Position numbers and translations under genes: made by a program. The notes beneath the pieces were generated by a model. That model saw only the letters and a program-made list of their open reading frames with translations, was not told where the DNA came from and did no database searches. 64,000 nt of DNA, from positions 1 to 64,000 of the forward strand of contig NZ_JHXM01000003.1 of NCBI RefSeq assembly GCF_000621725.1. Direction: 5' to 3'. Position 1 is the first letter of the stretch. Each line of letters starts with the position of its first letter. Below, piece after piece: positions 14,892 through 22,823 of the stretch. This DNA comes from Xylanibacter brevis ATCC 19188. GTDB lineage: Bacteria > Bacteroidota > Bacteroidia > Bacteroidales > Bacteroidaceae.

Positions 14892-16012
14892 ATATCAAAA
14901 GAAATGTCCTGCTGAACCCAGGACCCGCCACCACCACTGATACGGTGAAGATGGCACAGGTGGTGCCCGACATCTGTCCGCGAGAGAAGGAGTTTGCCGG
15001 CATGATGAAGCAGCTGCGTGCAGACCTACTGCGCATTGCACACGCACCCGCCGACAAGTTTACGTCTGTACTGTTCTGCGGATCAGGTACCATCAACATA
15101 GACATCTGTCTGAACTCTCTGTTGCCTGAAGGCAAAAAGGTGCTGGTGGTGAACAACGGCGCCTACAGCAGTCGTGCGGTAGAGATTTGCCAATACTACG
15201 GACTGCCACACATCGACCTGAAGTCGAGCGTGTTTGAGCGCCCTGACCTGGACGCAGTGAAGAAGGCACTGGACGAGAATCCTGACGTGGCACTGGTGTA
15301 CACCACCCACCACGAGACAGGTACCGGCGTGCTGAACCCCATCCGCGAGATTGGTGCCATGGCTCACCAGCACGGAGCTATCTTCGTGGTTGACACGACC
15401 TCGTCGCTGGGCATGATACCCTTCGACATGGTGGAAGACAACGTGGACTTCTGCATGGCGTCGGCCCAGAAAGGACTGATGGCTATGACGGGTCTGTCGT
15501 TCATCATCGGCAACGAGGCTGAGATTCGCAAGAGCAAGGACTATCCTAAGCGTTCGTACTACTGCAACCTGTATCTGCAGTATGACTTCTTCGAGCGTAC
15601 GGGCGAGATGCACTTCACGCCACCTGTGCAGACCATCTATGCCACCATGCAGGCGCTGAAGGAATATTTTGAGGTTGGCGAGAAAGAGAAGTTTGCTCGT
15701 CATCACCGCGTCATCGAGGCTATCCACAAGGGACTGGAAGAGATGGGACTGAAGGAGGTGATTGACCGCAACATACAGTCGGGACTGGTGGCCAGCGTGC
15801 TCTACCCTAACGACGAGAACTGGGACTTTGAGCGTGTGCACGACTACTGCTACGACCATGGCTTCACCATCTATCCTGGTAAGATATCGACCACGAACAC
15901 GTTCCGCCTGTGTGCGCTGGGCACGATAGACACGCCAGACATCGAGGCCTTCTTTAAAGTGCTGAGAGAGGGATTTGAGAAACTGGGTATTCAGGTTCCT
16001 GCCAAATACTAA
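14888..16012 (+). CDS. phnW: 2-aminoethylphosphonate aminotransferase
   Basis: Class V PLP aminotransferase of 374 residues, start coupled to pntC by ATGA. 'LLNPGPATTTDTVKMA' at the N-terminus, 'LFCGSGTINIDICL' (about 58-71), 'VDTTSSLGMIPFD' and the Schiff-base lysine in 'ASAQKGLMAMTGLSF' (about 193-207) mark the PhnW/alanine-glyoxylate family. In this operon it should act in the synthetic direction, aminating phosphonoacetaldehyde to 2-aminoethylphosphonate (AepZ in Bacteroides polysaccharide loci). All four steps from PEP to an activated aminoethylphosphonate are thus in one co-oriented run, 11675-16012. A terminator hairpin follows 25 bases after the stop. Confidence 0.92.
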   Translation: MNIKRNVLLNPGPATTTDTVKMAQVVPDICPREKEFAGMMKQLRADLLRIAHAPADKFTSVLFCGSGTINIDICLNSLLPEGKKVLVVNNGAYSSRAVEICQYYGLPHIDLKSSVFERPDLDAVKKALDENPDVALVYTTHHETGTGVLNPIREIGAMAHQHGAIFVVDTTSSLGMIPFDMVEDNVDFCMASAQKGLMAMTGLSFIIGNEAEIRKSKDYPKRSYYCNLYLQYDFFERTGEMHFTPPVQTIYATMQALKEYFEVGEKEKFARHHRVIEAIHKGLEEMGLKEVIDRNIQSGLVASVLYPNDENWDFERVHDYCYDHGFTIYPGKISTTNTFRLCALGTIDTPDIEAFFKVLREGFEKLGIQVPAKY

Positions 16013-16037
16013 GCAGGGAAAGAGATAGAAAAAAAAG

Positions 16038-16070
16038 ATACGGCCATCAGATGATGACCGTATTTTTTTT
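16038..16070 (+). terminator. terminator of the aep operon
   Basis: Stem ATACGGCCATCA (16038-16049) pairs with TGATGACCGTAT (16052-16063), then T8. The hairpin overlaps the last codons and stop of the convergent gene ending at 16047. Confidence 0.85.
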
Positions 16071-17390
16071 ATGATAGAAATCGCTGATGACCGCCACAAT
16101 GGCATCAGACGTGGGTTCGTCGACATAGCCCATGGGGCGCCCCGACTGAACGGCTTTCATGAAGGAGAGCAACTCGTAGCGCAGGCCCTCGCCGTCGAGC
16201 TGGTAGAAATAACGACGGTTGTTGGCTGGATTCTCGTAGCGTATCTCGAAATAGTCGGTCTTCCACCAAGGGGCAGGCACATAGATATAGCCCTTGGTGC
16301 CAGAGATGACCAGCGAGCCTTCTGACTTAACACCCTGACCGACCTTCAGCGAGGCAACAGCATGGGGATAGGTGAAGGTGACCTTCGTGAAGGCATCGAA
16401 GTCGCTATCGTCGCCAAGCAGATGGGTGGCAATGGTCTTGCTGCAGTAGTCGATGCCCAGCAACTGGAAGATGGGCAGCATGGCCGTGGGGCCCCAGGCG
16501 CAGATACTGTTCCACAGATGGGCTGCCTTCTTTTTCTCGGTGGCCTCGAAGCCTGCCAAACTGGTACAGGTGGCATCTACCGACACGATGTCGCCAATGG
16601 CACCGCTCTTGGCCAGCAGCACCAGACGCGAATAGGCCATGGAATAGGCGGTCTTCAGGGAATCGACCAGCAGACAACCTTTTGCCTTGGCCAGCGCACG
16701 CAGCTCGCTGAGCTGTTCGGGTGCAATGGCAATGGGCGACTCGCACAACACATGGCGGCCCTGGCTGAGTATCTGCTTGATATGTTCGAAGTGCCTACGG
16801 GGGTTGGAGATGACATACACTGCATCGCTCTTCTCTATCAGCTCACTGAGCTGACTCATGGGCATCACCAGCTGATGGAGGGTCTCTGACAGCATGGTGG
16901 CGTCTTCGGTACAGACACCGCTGATCTGCATGCCATTGACAAAGTGGCTCTCGCGTTCAATCTTATTTAAGATGGGCGACTCGCCAATCAATCCCAAGCG
17001 AAGTGCATGTTGCTCGGAACGCAGCTCGGTGCTGGAAATGCCTTCGGTGCGGTCGAGATAGACCACCTCGCAATATTCTTTCAGGTAGTCGAACTTGCCA
17101 CGCCAGTCGCTGCCCACGGTGAAGATATCCACACCGTAGCGACGGATATCGTCGATCTTCTGACCTTCGTATTCCTCGACGATAATCTCGTCGGCCAGAC
17201 CGGTAGCACGTACTGCCTCGATACGCTCCATGAGCGACTGCTCGACGTTGAGCTTGCCGCGCTGCTGATCGAAGCTGTCGGCCGTGACGCCCACTATCAG
17301 ATAGTCGCCCAGCGCCTTGGCGCGCTCGAGCAATCTGATATGTCCGTAGTGAAGCAGGTCGTAGGTGCCGTATGTGATGACTTTCTTCAT
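16047..17390 (-). CDS. TagD-like cytidylyltransferase fused to Gfo/Idh/MocA oxidoreductase
   Basis: A 447-residue fusion. Residues 1-130 are a glycerol-3-phosphate cytidylyltransferase-type domain: 'VITYGTYDLLHYGHIRLLERA' region with the HxGH motif (HYGH), a conserved Trp-Arg (SDWRGKF) and the RTEGISST motif. Residues about 135-447 resemble Gfo/Idh/MocA NAD(P)-dependent oxidoreductases: 'DAVYVISNPRRHFEHIKQ', 'GRHVLCESPIA' (EKP-like site, here ESP) and 'SGAIGDIVSVDA'. The first domain would make a CDP-polyol; the second would oxidise or reduce a linked substrate. The ATGA overlap with the upstream aminotransferase gene implies a joint pathway, possibly an amino-polyol attached through phosphate. 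Replacement of Lys by Ser in the usual E-K-P motif makes the dehydrogenase activity uncertain. Confidence 0.8.
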   Translation of the reverse strand: MKKVITYGTYDLLHYGHIRLLERAKALGDYLIVGVTADSFDQQRGKLNVEQSLMERIEAVRATGLADEIIVEEYEGQKIDDIRRYGVDIFTVGSDWRGKFDYLKEYCEVVYLDRTEGISSTELRSEQHALRLGLIGESPILNKIERESHFVNGMQISGVCTEDATMLSETLHQLVMPMSQLSELIEKSDAVYVISNPRRHFEHIKQILSQGRHVLCESPIAIAPEQLSELRALAKAKGCLLVDSLKTAYSMAYSRLVLLAKSGAIGDIVSVDATCTSLAGFEATEKKKAAHLWNSICAWGPTAMLPIFQLLGIDYCSKTIATHLLGDDSDFDAFTKVTFTYPHAVASLKVGQGVKSEGSLVISGTKGYIYVPAPWWKTDYFEIRYENPANNRRYFYQLDGEGLRYELLSFMKAVQSGRPMGYVDEPTSDAIVAVISDFYHKKNTVII

Positions 17391-18463
17391 TTGATGAGTC
17401 CGCGTTTTTGCATATCTAACATCGCATTAATCAGCGTCGTATTGTCGTCGGTGGTCAGGGCACCGAGGTGTCCGACACGGAAGACACGGTCGCGAAGGTC
17501 GCCACCATTGGGACAAATCCATATCTGGTATTCGTCTTTCAGGGTGGTGAAGATATCATAGGCAGAGATACCTTGTGGCGACAAAGCCGTGACGCCGTTC
17601 TGAGGCGAAGTGGTGAACATCTTAAAGGGCAGTGGAGCCACCTTCTGACGGAAATCCTGCGAGAGCATCTTCATGCGTTTCAGTTCGCTCTCGACACCGC
17701 CCGCTGCCTTGATGTCGCGCAGGCGCTGATTGATTTGCAGGAGGGTACCTACCGCAGGTGTAAAGGGAGTCTGGCCGCGCTCGCCATTCTTCAAGGCTGA
17801 CTTCAAGTCGAGATACATCGAAACAGAATGGTTCTGGTTCACACGCTCTAAGGCGCGGGGCGACAAGACAATGAGTGAGATGCCCGGAGGACAGGCCAGC
17901 GCTTTCTGAGAGCCTGTGATCATCACATCGGCACCCAGCGCCTCCATATCGAACGGGTCGGCCAGGAAGGTGCTGATGGCATCGACAATGAGCAGCAGCC
18001 CGTTGGCCTGACAGAAACGTGCAATCATGGGCATATCGTAGAGCACACCTGTTGAGGTCTCGCCCATGTTCACCAGGAATGCGGTATATCCCTGGTTGGC
18101 AAGGGGGGCCAGATGTGCTTCTGTCAGCGGCTGACCATAGTCAAGACTAATTTCATGATGGGGTATCTGGTGGAGTTGCAACAACTCAACAAAGCGATGG
18201 CCAAACGAGCCGCCGTTGACGACAATGGCCTTGTCTTTCGGTGACAACACATTCATCACCGTAGCTTCCATGGATGCCGTGCCGGAACCAGTCATGAAGC
18301 AGACGCGACTGTCCTGTGGCGCATGAGCAAATTCGCGAACCAGACGCTCGTTCTCGAACATCACCTCGGAGAACTCTGGGGTACGAAAATAAGGTACATG
18401 CTCTTGGCCAATGGCGCGAACTGCTTCGCTCGACATCACGGGGCCTACAGTAAAATTCAGCAT
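17387..18463 (-). CDS. class V aminotransferase (PhnW/alanine-glyoxylate type)
   Basis: Encodes 358 residues. 'LNFTVGPVMSSEAVRAIG' at the N-terminus, 'CFMTGSGTASMEATVMN', 'IVDAISTFLADPFDME' and the PLP lysine in 'MITGSQKALACPPGISL' (about 184-200) place it in the class V family with PhnW and serine/alanine-glyoxylate aminotransferases. It is distinct from the 14888 gene and lies in the opposite operon, overlapping the cytidylyltransferase-oxidoreductase fusion by four bases. It may aminate the keto or aldehyde product of that fusion; the substrate is unknown. Its leader (18464 to about 18840) holds five 43-base tandem repeats, and a minus-strand -7 box lies at 18847-18855. Confidence 0.85.
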   Translation of the reverse strand: MLNFTVGPVMSSEAVRAIGQEHVPYFRTPEFSEVMFENERLVREFAHAPQDSRVCFMTGSGTASMEATVMNVLSPKDKAIVVNGGSFGHRFVELLQLHQIPHHEISLDYGQPLTEAHLAPLANQGYTAFLVNMGETSTGVLYDMPMIARFCQANGLLLIVDAISTFLADPFDMEALGADVMITGSQKALACPPGISLIVLSPRALERVNQNHSVSMYLDLKSALKNGERGQTPFTPAVGTLLQINQRLRDIKAAGGVESELKRMKMLSQDFRQKVAPLPFKMFTTSPQNGVTALSPQGISAYDIFTTLKDEYQIWICPNGGDLRDRVFRVGHLGALTTDDNTTLINAMLDMQKRGLIK

Positions 18464-18530
18464 TTTTCTTTCTTCTATTTTTTTATTTCACTTCTATATA
18501 ACTAAGGTTACAGAATAACTAAGGTTACAG

Positions 18531-18798
18531 ACCCCACCCCCTGCCCCTCCCCTTGAAGGGAGGGGAGAACCGCAGAGGAAGCTGCCTCTCTCCCCTCCCT
18601 TCAAGGGGAGAACCGCAGAGGAAGACGCCTCTCTCTCCTCCCTTCAAAGGGAGAACCGCAGAGGAAGCCGCCTCTCTCCCCTCCCTTCAAAGGAAGAACC
18701 GCAGAGGAAGCTGCCTCTCTCCCCTCCCTTCAAGGGGAGAACTGCAGAGGAAGCCGCCTCTCTCCCCTCCCTTGTAGGGGAGGGGCAGGGGGTGGGGT
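18531..18798. repeat. five 43-base tandem repeats bounded by inverted repeats
   Basis: AACCGCAGAGGAAG (AACTGC in the last copy) recurs at 18568, 18611, 18654, 18697 and 18740, an exact period of 43. Each unit can fold, GGGAG...CTCCC around AGAGG...CCTCT. The array is framed by an inverted pair, CCCCACCCCCTGCCCCTCC (from 18533) and its complement ending at 18798. The frame open through it (period not a multiple of 3) is not a gene. It lies between divergent genes, inside the probable leader of the aminotransferase gene. Confidence 0.85.
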
Positions 18799-18846
18799 CA
18801 GTATTGTTATTATTCACCTCTGCTTTCGTTTTACGAAAAGTTCACT

Positions 18847-18855
18847 GCAAAAATA
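18847..18855 (-). promoter_or_regulatory. candidate -7 box for the 18463-16047 operon
   Basis: Minus-strand TATTTTTGC fits TAnnTTTG followed by C. A clear TTTG 19-21 bases upstream is missing, so the support is partial. If used, the transcript starts with a leader of about 370 bases containing the 43-base repeats. Confidence 0.35.
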
Positions 18856-18926
18856 CAAAACTTTTTTGAACACTGGACCATATCTATGAAAAAATGATTA
18901 ACTTTGCAGCAAAATTAAGGTTAGCC

Positions 18927-19844
18927 ATGCACGAAATAATAGAAAAACCGGGTTACGAACTTGACGAGACACTGAAAGAACTCTGGCAGGTACAGCTGGA
19001 CCTGCTGCAGAAGCTGATAGATGTGTGCAACCGTCATAACCTGCGTTGCTGGGTGGACGGAGGCACCATGCTGGGCGCTGTTCGCCACAAGGGTTTTATA
19101 CCCTGGGATGATGATATCGACGTAGCGATGATGCGAGAGGACTACGACCGCCTGAACGAGATTGCGGCACAGGAGTTCGAGCATCCCTATTTCTATCAGA
19201 CGGCATATAGCGACACCGACTATTATCGCAGTCATGCGCAACTGCGAATGGATGGCACTACCGCCATTCGTCCCAGCGACTGCTTTCAGCCATTCCACCA
19301 AGGCATCTTTATCGATGTGTTTCCCATCGATGGTATTCCCATGGACGACGTGCGCGTGGACAATGCGCTGAAACGGAGCCGTCGCATCCTGCGCTTTCTG
19401 AAAGCAAAGAACACACGCATCTGGGCGTCGGGACGCATCGGACTGATTGGACGTAAGTGGCGCGCCCGCTACGCAGTCAAGAAACGTGGCTGGAGTACCA
19501 TCTTCCGTGAAGCAGAAGACCAGTACCGCCAGTTCCCCGTGGAAACGAACAAATACGTTGGCGAGCTGTCGTTCACCGGCAAATCGCTGGTCTATCCTAA
19601 GGAGATTTACGACAAGACACTCTGGCTGGACTTTGAGGATATCAAAGTGCCTGTACCCATGGGATGGGACACCTATCTCACCATTCAATACGGTGAAGAC
19701 TATATGATACCGCTCAAAGACCCCACAATGCATGGACAACTGATTATCGACGCGCATCGCGACTATCGCGACGTGCTGCCCGAGGTTCAGAAGGAATACA
19801 GCAATTCGGTATTCCAACGACTCTGGAAGAAAATCATCAAATAG
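18927..19844 (+). CDS. LicD family phosphotransferase
   Basis: LicD-family protein of 305 residues. LicD-type enzymes transfer phosphocholine or related phospho-groups from a CDP/CMP carrier to glycans. The hallmark 'CWVDGGTMLGAVRHKGFI' with 'PWDDDIDVAMMREDYDRL' is at about 45-82, followed by 'GIFIDVFPIDGIP' (about 143-155). The upstream in-frame ATG at 18894 was rejected because the -7 box TTAACTTTGC covers codons 2-5 of that frame, so transcription must begin after it; the ATG at 18927 starts MHEIIEKPGYELDE. Nine bases separate its stop from the TagF-like gene. With the aep genes nearby, CMP-aminoethylphosphonate is a likely donor (inference). Confidence 0.9.
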   Translation: MHEIIEKPGYELDETLKELWQVQLDLLQKLIDVCNRHNLRCWVDGGTMLGAVRHKGFIPWDDDIDVAMMREDYDRLNEIAAQEFEHPYFYQTAYSDTDYYRSHAQLRMDGTTAIRPSDCFQPFHQGIFIDVFPIDGIPMDDVRVDNALKRSRRILRFLKAKNTRIWASGRIGLIGRKWRARYAVKKRGWSTIFREAEDQYRQFPVETNKYVGELSFTGKSLVYPKEIYDKTLWLDFEDIKVPVPMGWDTYLTIQYGEDYMIPLKDPTMHGQLIIDAHRDYRDVLPEVQKEYSNSVFQRLWKKIIK

Positions 19845-19853
19845 CTATTGAAC

Positions 19854-20900
19854 ATGAAGATACTGCTATTCTGTGAGAACAAATATGCCGTGGATATCGT
19901 CAGACCACTGCAAGCAGAAGCTGACCGCCAAGGTGGACACGAGGTGTTGTGGTATGTGCACCAGAAGAAGATACCTGTCTTTCCACTGAAGGACGAGGTG
20001 CGCTGGACGCATTCCATGCAGGAGGCTTATGATTTCCATCCCGATGCGGTCTTTGCACCGGGCAACATTGTGCCTTACTACCTGAGCGGCGTGAAGTGCA
20101 GCATCTTCCATGGCTATGCAGCCGAGAAGCGCGACCAGTTTCATATCCGTAACTACTTCGACATCTACATGACGCAGGGCCGCTACTTCACCGAGGAGTT
20201 TCTGAAGCTGCAGAAGAAGTACCGCGATTTTGAGGTGCTGGAGACGGGCTGGACACGCCAAGACTGGATAGCCCGCCATCGGCATGACTTCGACCAGGAG
20301 CGAGAGGAGCTGCTAAAGAGGCATCAATGTGAACGCATCGTGCTGTATGCGCCGACGTTCTCGCCCCGCCTGACATCACTGCCAAAGATTAAAGAGGCAC
20401 TGGTAAAACTGGTTGACGAGAAGAGGGTGCTGCTGCTGATAAAGCTTCATCCGCTGACCCGCCAGGAATGGGTGGAGGAATACAGGCAGTTGGCTGCTAG
20501 TCATCAGAACATCGTCTTTGAGGATGACTTCGCCGTGAGCAAGTATATGCTGATGGCCGACGCCATGGTGAGCGACACGTCTTCGACCATCTACGAGATG
20601 CTGCTGCTGGACAAGCCCGTCATCACGGTGGACACCGTGAGTCAGGACCCCTACTGGAAAGACATCCACGACGTCGGTCTGTTGACAGCCGCCTACGACG
20701 AAGTGTTCAGCAGTCAGATGCTGACAGAGAAGCGCCAATGGATCATTGCCAACTACGACCCTTACACCGACGGTCACTGTGCTGAACGCATGCTGCAAGG
20801 CGTGACAGAATACATCAAGCGCCACGGTGTGCCTGCTAAGCGCAAGCTGAACCTGTGGCGCAAGTATGTGAGCATTAAAACTTTCGGACGTGTGAAGTAG
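19854..20900 (+). CDS. CDP-glycerol glycerophosphotransferase family protein (TagB/TagF-like)
   Basis: Encodes 348 residues from the ATG at 19854; a TTG two codons upstream is less likely. 'FHGYAAEKRDQFHIRNYFD' (about 83-101), 'VLYAPTFSPRL', 'LLIKLHPLT' and 'MVSDTSSTIYEMLLLDKPVI' (about 240-260) are the conserved blocks of the CDP-glycerol/CDP-ribitol transferase family of teichoic acid synthesis. Such enzymes put glycerol-phosphate on a membrane-linked acceptor. A CDP-polyol could be supplied by the TagD-like domain encoded at 16047. In a Gram-negative organism this suggests a glycerophosphate-modified lipooligosaccharide or capsule. The gene ends in a strong terminator and is co-transcribed with the preceding LicD gene. 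Confidence 0.85.
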   Translation: MKILLFCENKYAVDIVRPLQAEADRQGGHEVLWYVHQKKIPVFPLKDEVRWTHSMQEAYDFHPDAVFAPGNIVPYYLSGVKCSIFHGYAAEKRDQFHIRNYFDIYMTQGRYFTEEFLKLQKKYRDFEVLETGWTRQDWIARHRHDFDQEREELLKRHQCERIVLYAPTFSPRLTSLPKIKEALVKLVDEKRVLLLIKLHPLTRQEWVEEYRQLAASHQNIVFEDDFAVSKYMLMADAMVSDTSSTIYEMLLLDKPVITVDTVSQDPYWKDIHDVGLLTAAYDEVFSSQMLTEKRQWIIANYDPYTDGHCAERMLQGVTEYIKRHGVPAKRKLNLWRKYVSIKTFGRVK

Positions 20901-20927
20901 TCTCATTCTACTTCACACGTTTTTTTC
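20888..20927 (+). terminator. terminator after the LicD/TagF-like pair
   Basis: Stem ACGTGTGAAGTAG (20888-20900) pairs with CTACTTCACACGT (20908-20920), followed by T7. The left arm includes the last codons and stop of the TagF-like gene. Confidence 0.9.
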
Positions 20928-21799
20928 TATTTCTTTTGTTCAGCAACATATTCCCTCCATGGCTTGTTCAAGTCAAGGAAGCGATAGTTGCGTGGCGGTA
21001 TCTCGCTGGGAATCTCCATGTAGTTTCCATAGAGATGCGTGAGATACTCATCGGGCTTTGACACGCCCATCAGCATACAATCTTCGAACTTAACAGGGAC
21101 GGGCTCGCCATACCACTCCTTGGGCATGGCACCCTTTTCCGGACGATAGTCGTGATCGGCCAACAACGGACTGTCGGCTATACGCCACTGACGGCGCACC
21201 TTGTCGAGCTTGGCATGCACATAGTTGGGCTTGAACAAACGGCGCAGCAGCAAGGTAATCATGCTGCGAATACCACGACCGTGCTTATAGGGATCGGTGT
21301 GGGTGAAATACAGCAGTTTCCACCACATCTTATAACGCGCATAATGACGGCGACGGGCACCGCAATCTTCTATCATGCCATCAAGGGGAAACAAGTCGAT
21401 GGGAAGGCCGCCTACAAAATCATAACTGCGATGCATGCGATAAGTGGAACCGGCCTCTTGGACGCGTGCAAAAGGATAAGGATAGCCCTCGGTGCGGCCA
21501 CCGCTTACCACCTCGTAGCCCTCGGGCATCCACTCGTCGGCATGCGCCAACAGGGTGTCGTAGTCCTCGCGAGGCATACCTACATCGGCATCGTCGTCCC
21601 AGGGAATGAATCCGCCATGACGCACGGCACCCAACATGGTGCCACACAGCAGGTAGTAGGTGAGATGATGTTCACGACAGACGCTGTCTATCGCTTTCAG
21701 TATATTCAACAGGCGTGCCTGCACTCGACGGGTCTCTTCGTCAACACGGTCACCGTGCAGCGCCAGAGCCTGCTCATTTGGATTGTAACTGGTTTCCAT
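20927..21799 (-). CDS. LicD family phosphotransferase
   Basis: A second LicD-type protein, 290 residues, in the opposite operon. 'LLCGTMLGAVRHGGFI' with 'PWDDDADVGMPREDYDTLL' lies at about 48-83, and 'GGLPIDLFPLDGM' at about 131-143. It is clearly divergent from the 18927 product (R-rich middle, shorter), so the two probably use different acceptors or donors. Its start overlaps the end of the upstream fucosyltransferase-type gene by 26 bases, making it the last gene of the seven-gene operon read from 27646. The stop lies immediately beyond the shared intergenic terminator. Confidence 0.9.
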   Translation of the reverse strand: METSYNPNEQALALHGDRVDEETRRVQARLLNILKAIDSVCREHHLTYYLLCGTMLGAVRHGGFIPWDDDADVGMPREDYDTLLAHADEWMPEGYEVVSGGRTEGYPYPFARVQEAGSTYRMHRSYDFVGGLPIDLFPLDGMIEDCGARRRHYARYKMWWKLLYFTHTDPYKHGRGIRSMITLLLRRLFKPNYVHAKLDKVRRQWRIADSPLLADHDYRPEKGAMPKEWYGEPVPVKFEDCMLMGVSKPDEYLTHLYGNYMEIPSEIPPRNYRFLDLNKPWREYVAEQKK

Positions 21800-22823
21800 A
21801 TCTTAAAAAATGCAATTTTGTTTGTAGCTTATAGTAGTTCTGGCTAAAGGCATAATGCACCATGTTGCGCCAGTCCATGCCCGAACGACAAGGATGAATG
21901 GTGACCGTCTGCTTGGGCGCATCAGGATTCATCTGGTCGCAGAGGCGTGCCACGTACTCAAACATGTTGTACTCGCCCAACACGCGCTGCTTCATGGCGT
22001 CGAGCACAGCCACCGACTGCTCGTAGCGCTGCTTCTGCAACTGCTCCTCGATGATGCGGATGGCCTGTTCGGGCTTGCGGATATCTATGGGTTCGAAAGC
22101 ATCACGACTGAAATAGTCGGCCAGATTGGTACAACCGTGATAGATAGGGAAGGTGCCTGTGAGGTAGCAGTCGCTGATTTTCTCGGTCCAGTAATAGCGC
22201 TCTGACGAGTTCTCGATGGCGATGTGATACTTATAAGGACGCAGCACATCCCACTTATCGTCGAAGGAACGGAATCCGCGACCGAAGATGTCTAGCTGAT
22301 CGCCAAAACGGGCTTTGAGCTTCTCTACAAACTTGATGCGATCCAGGTGGCCACGGGTGAAGGCCTTATTACTGGTAATAACAGAGAGAAGCTTCGTCTT
22401 TTCCTGTGGTTCAACTGGACGTTGAAGAGAATCATAATCCTCGGTGAATACATATCCCCCCTTTCCATCAGGCTTGTAACCCACGAACCAAGGAAGAATA
22501 GCCGGACCATATTTCACATGACGATGATGCATCTGCTGCTGACAGCTCACCACCAGTCCGAACTGATCAATGTAACGTTGTGGATATACCAACACAGAAC
22601 GAGGCTCCGTGGTCAATAGAATCGTATTCTCTGGCGCCACACGACACGTCTGAAGGTCACGCACACCTTTACCCTGTACCACCCAGAAGTCAGCTTCCTC
22701 CATTGAATCATCCAAACAGAACTCATAGCGACCATCCTGTGAACGCAGGTTATGTCCAGGTGTCTGGCGATGCATGATGGTTGCGAGCCCTTCGCGGTAG
22801 GGCATAAATCTTACTTTATACAT
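21774..22823 (-). CDS. glycosyltransferase family 10 (fucosyltransferase-type)
   Basis: Encodes 349 residues. The GT10 C-terminal motif is plain: 'YKYHIAIENSSERYYWTEKI' (about 197-216) followed by SDCYLTGTFPIYHG, matching the FENSxxxxYxTEK region that binds GDP-fucose in alpha-1,3/1,4-fucosyltransferases. No signal peptide, so it is a cytoplasmic or membrane-associated enzyme acting on a lipid-linked glycan. Fucose is the family's usual donor, but no GDP-fucose synthesis genes are in this window. The start overlaps the preceding gene by eight bases and the end overlaps the LicD gene by 26, so coupling is tight. Confidence 0.85.
   Translation of the reverse strand: MYKVRFMPYREGLATIMHRQTPGHNLRSQDGRYEFCLDDSMEEADFWVVQGKGVRDLQTCRVAPENTILLTTEPRSVLVYPQRYIDQFGLVVSCQQQMHHRHVKYGPAILPWFVGYKPDGKGGYVFTEDYDSLQRPVEPQEKTKLLSVITSNKAFTRGHLDRIKFVEKLKARFGDQLDIFGRGFRSFDDKWDVLRPYKYHIAIENSSERYYWTEKISDCYLTGTFPIYHGCTNLADYFSRDAFEPIDIRKPEQAIRIIEEQLQKQRYEQSVAVLDAMKQRVLGEYNMFEYVARLCDQMNPDAPKQTVTIHPCRSGMDWRNMVHYAFSQNYYKLQTKLHFLRYGNQLQSK

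Noticed and set aside
18553..18777. 74-residue Pro/Arg-rich frame
   Set aside because: Pure translation of the 43-base tandem repeat; a period of 43 shifts frame at each unit.
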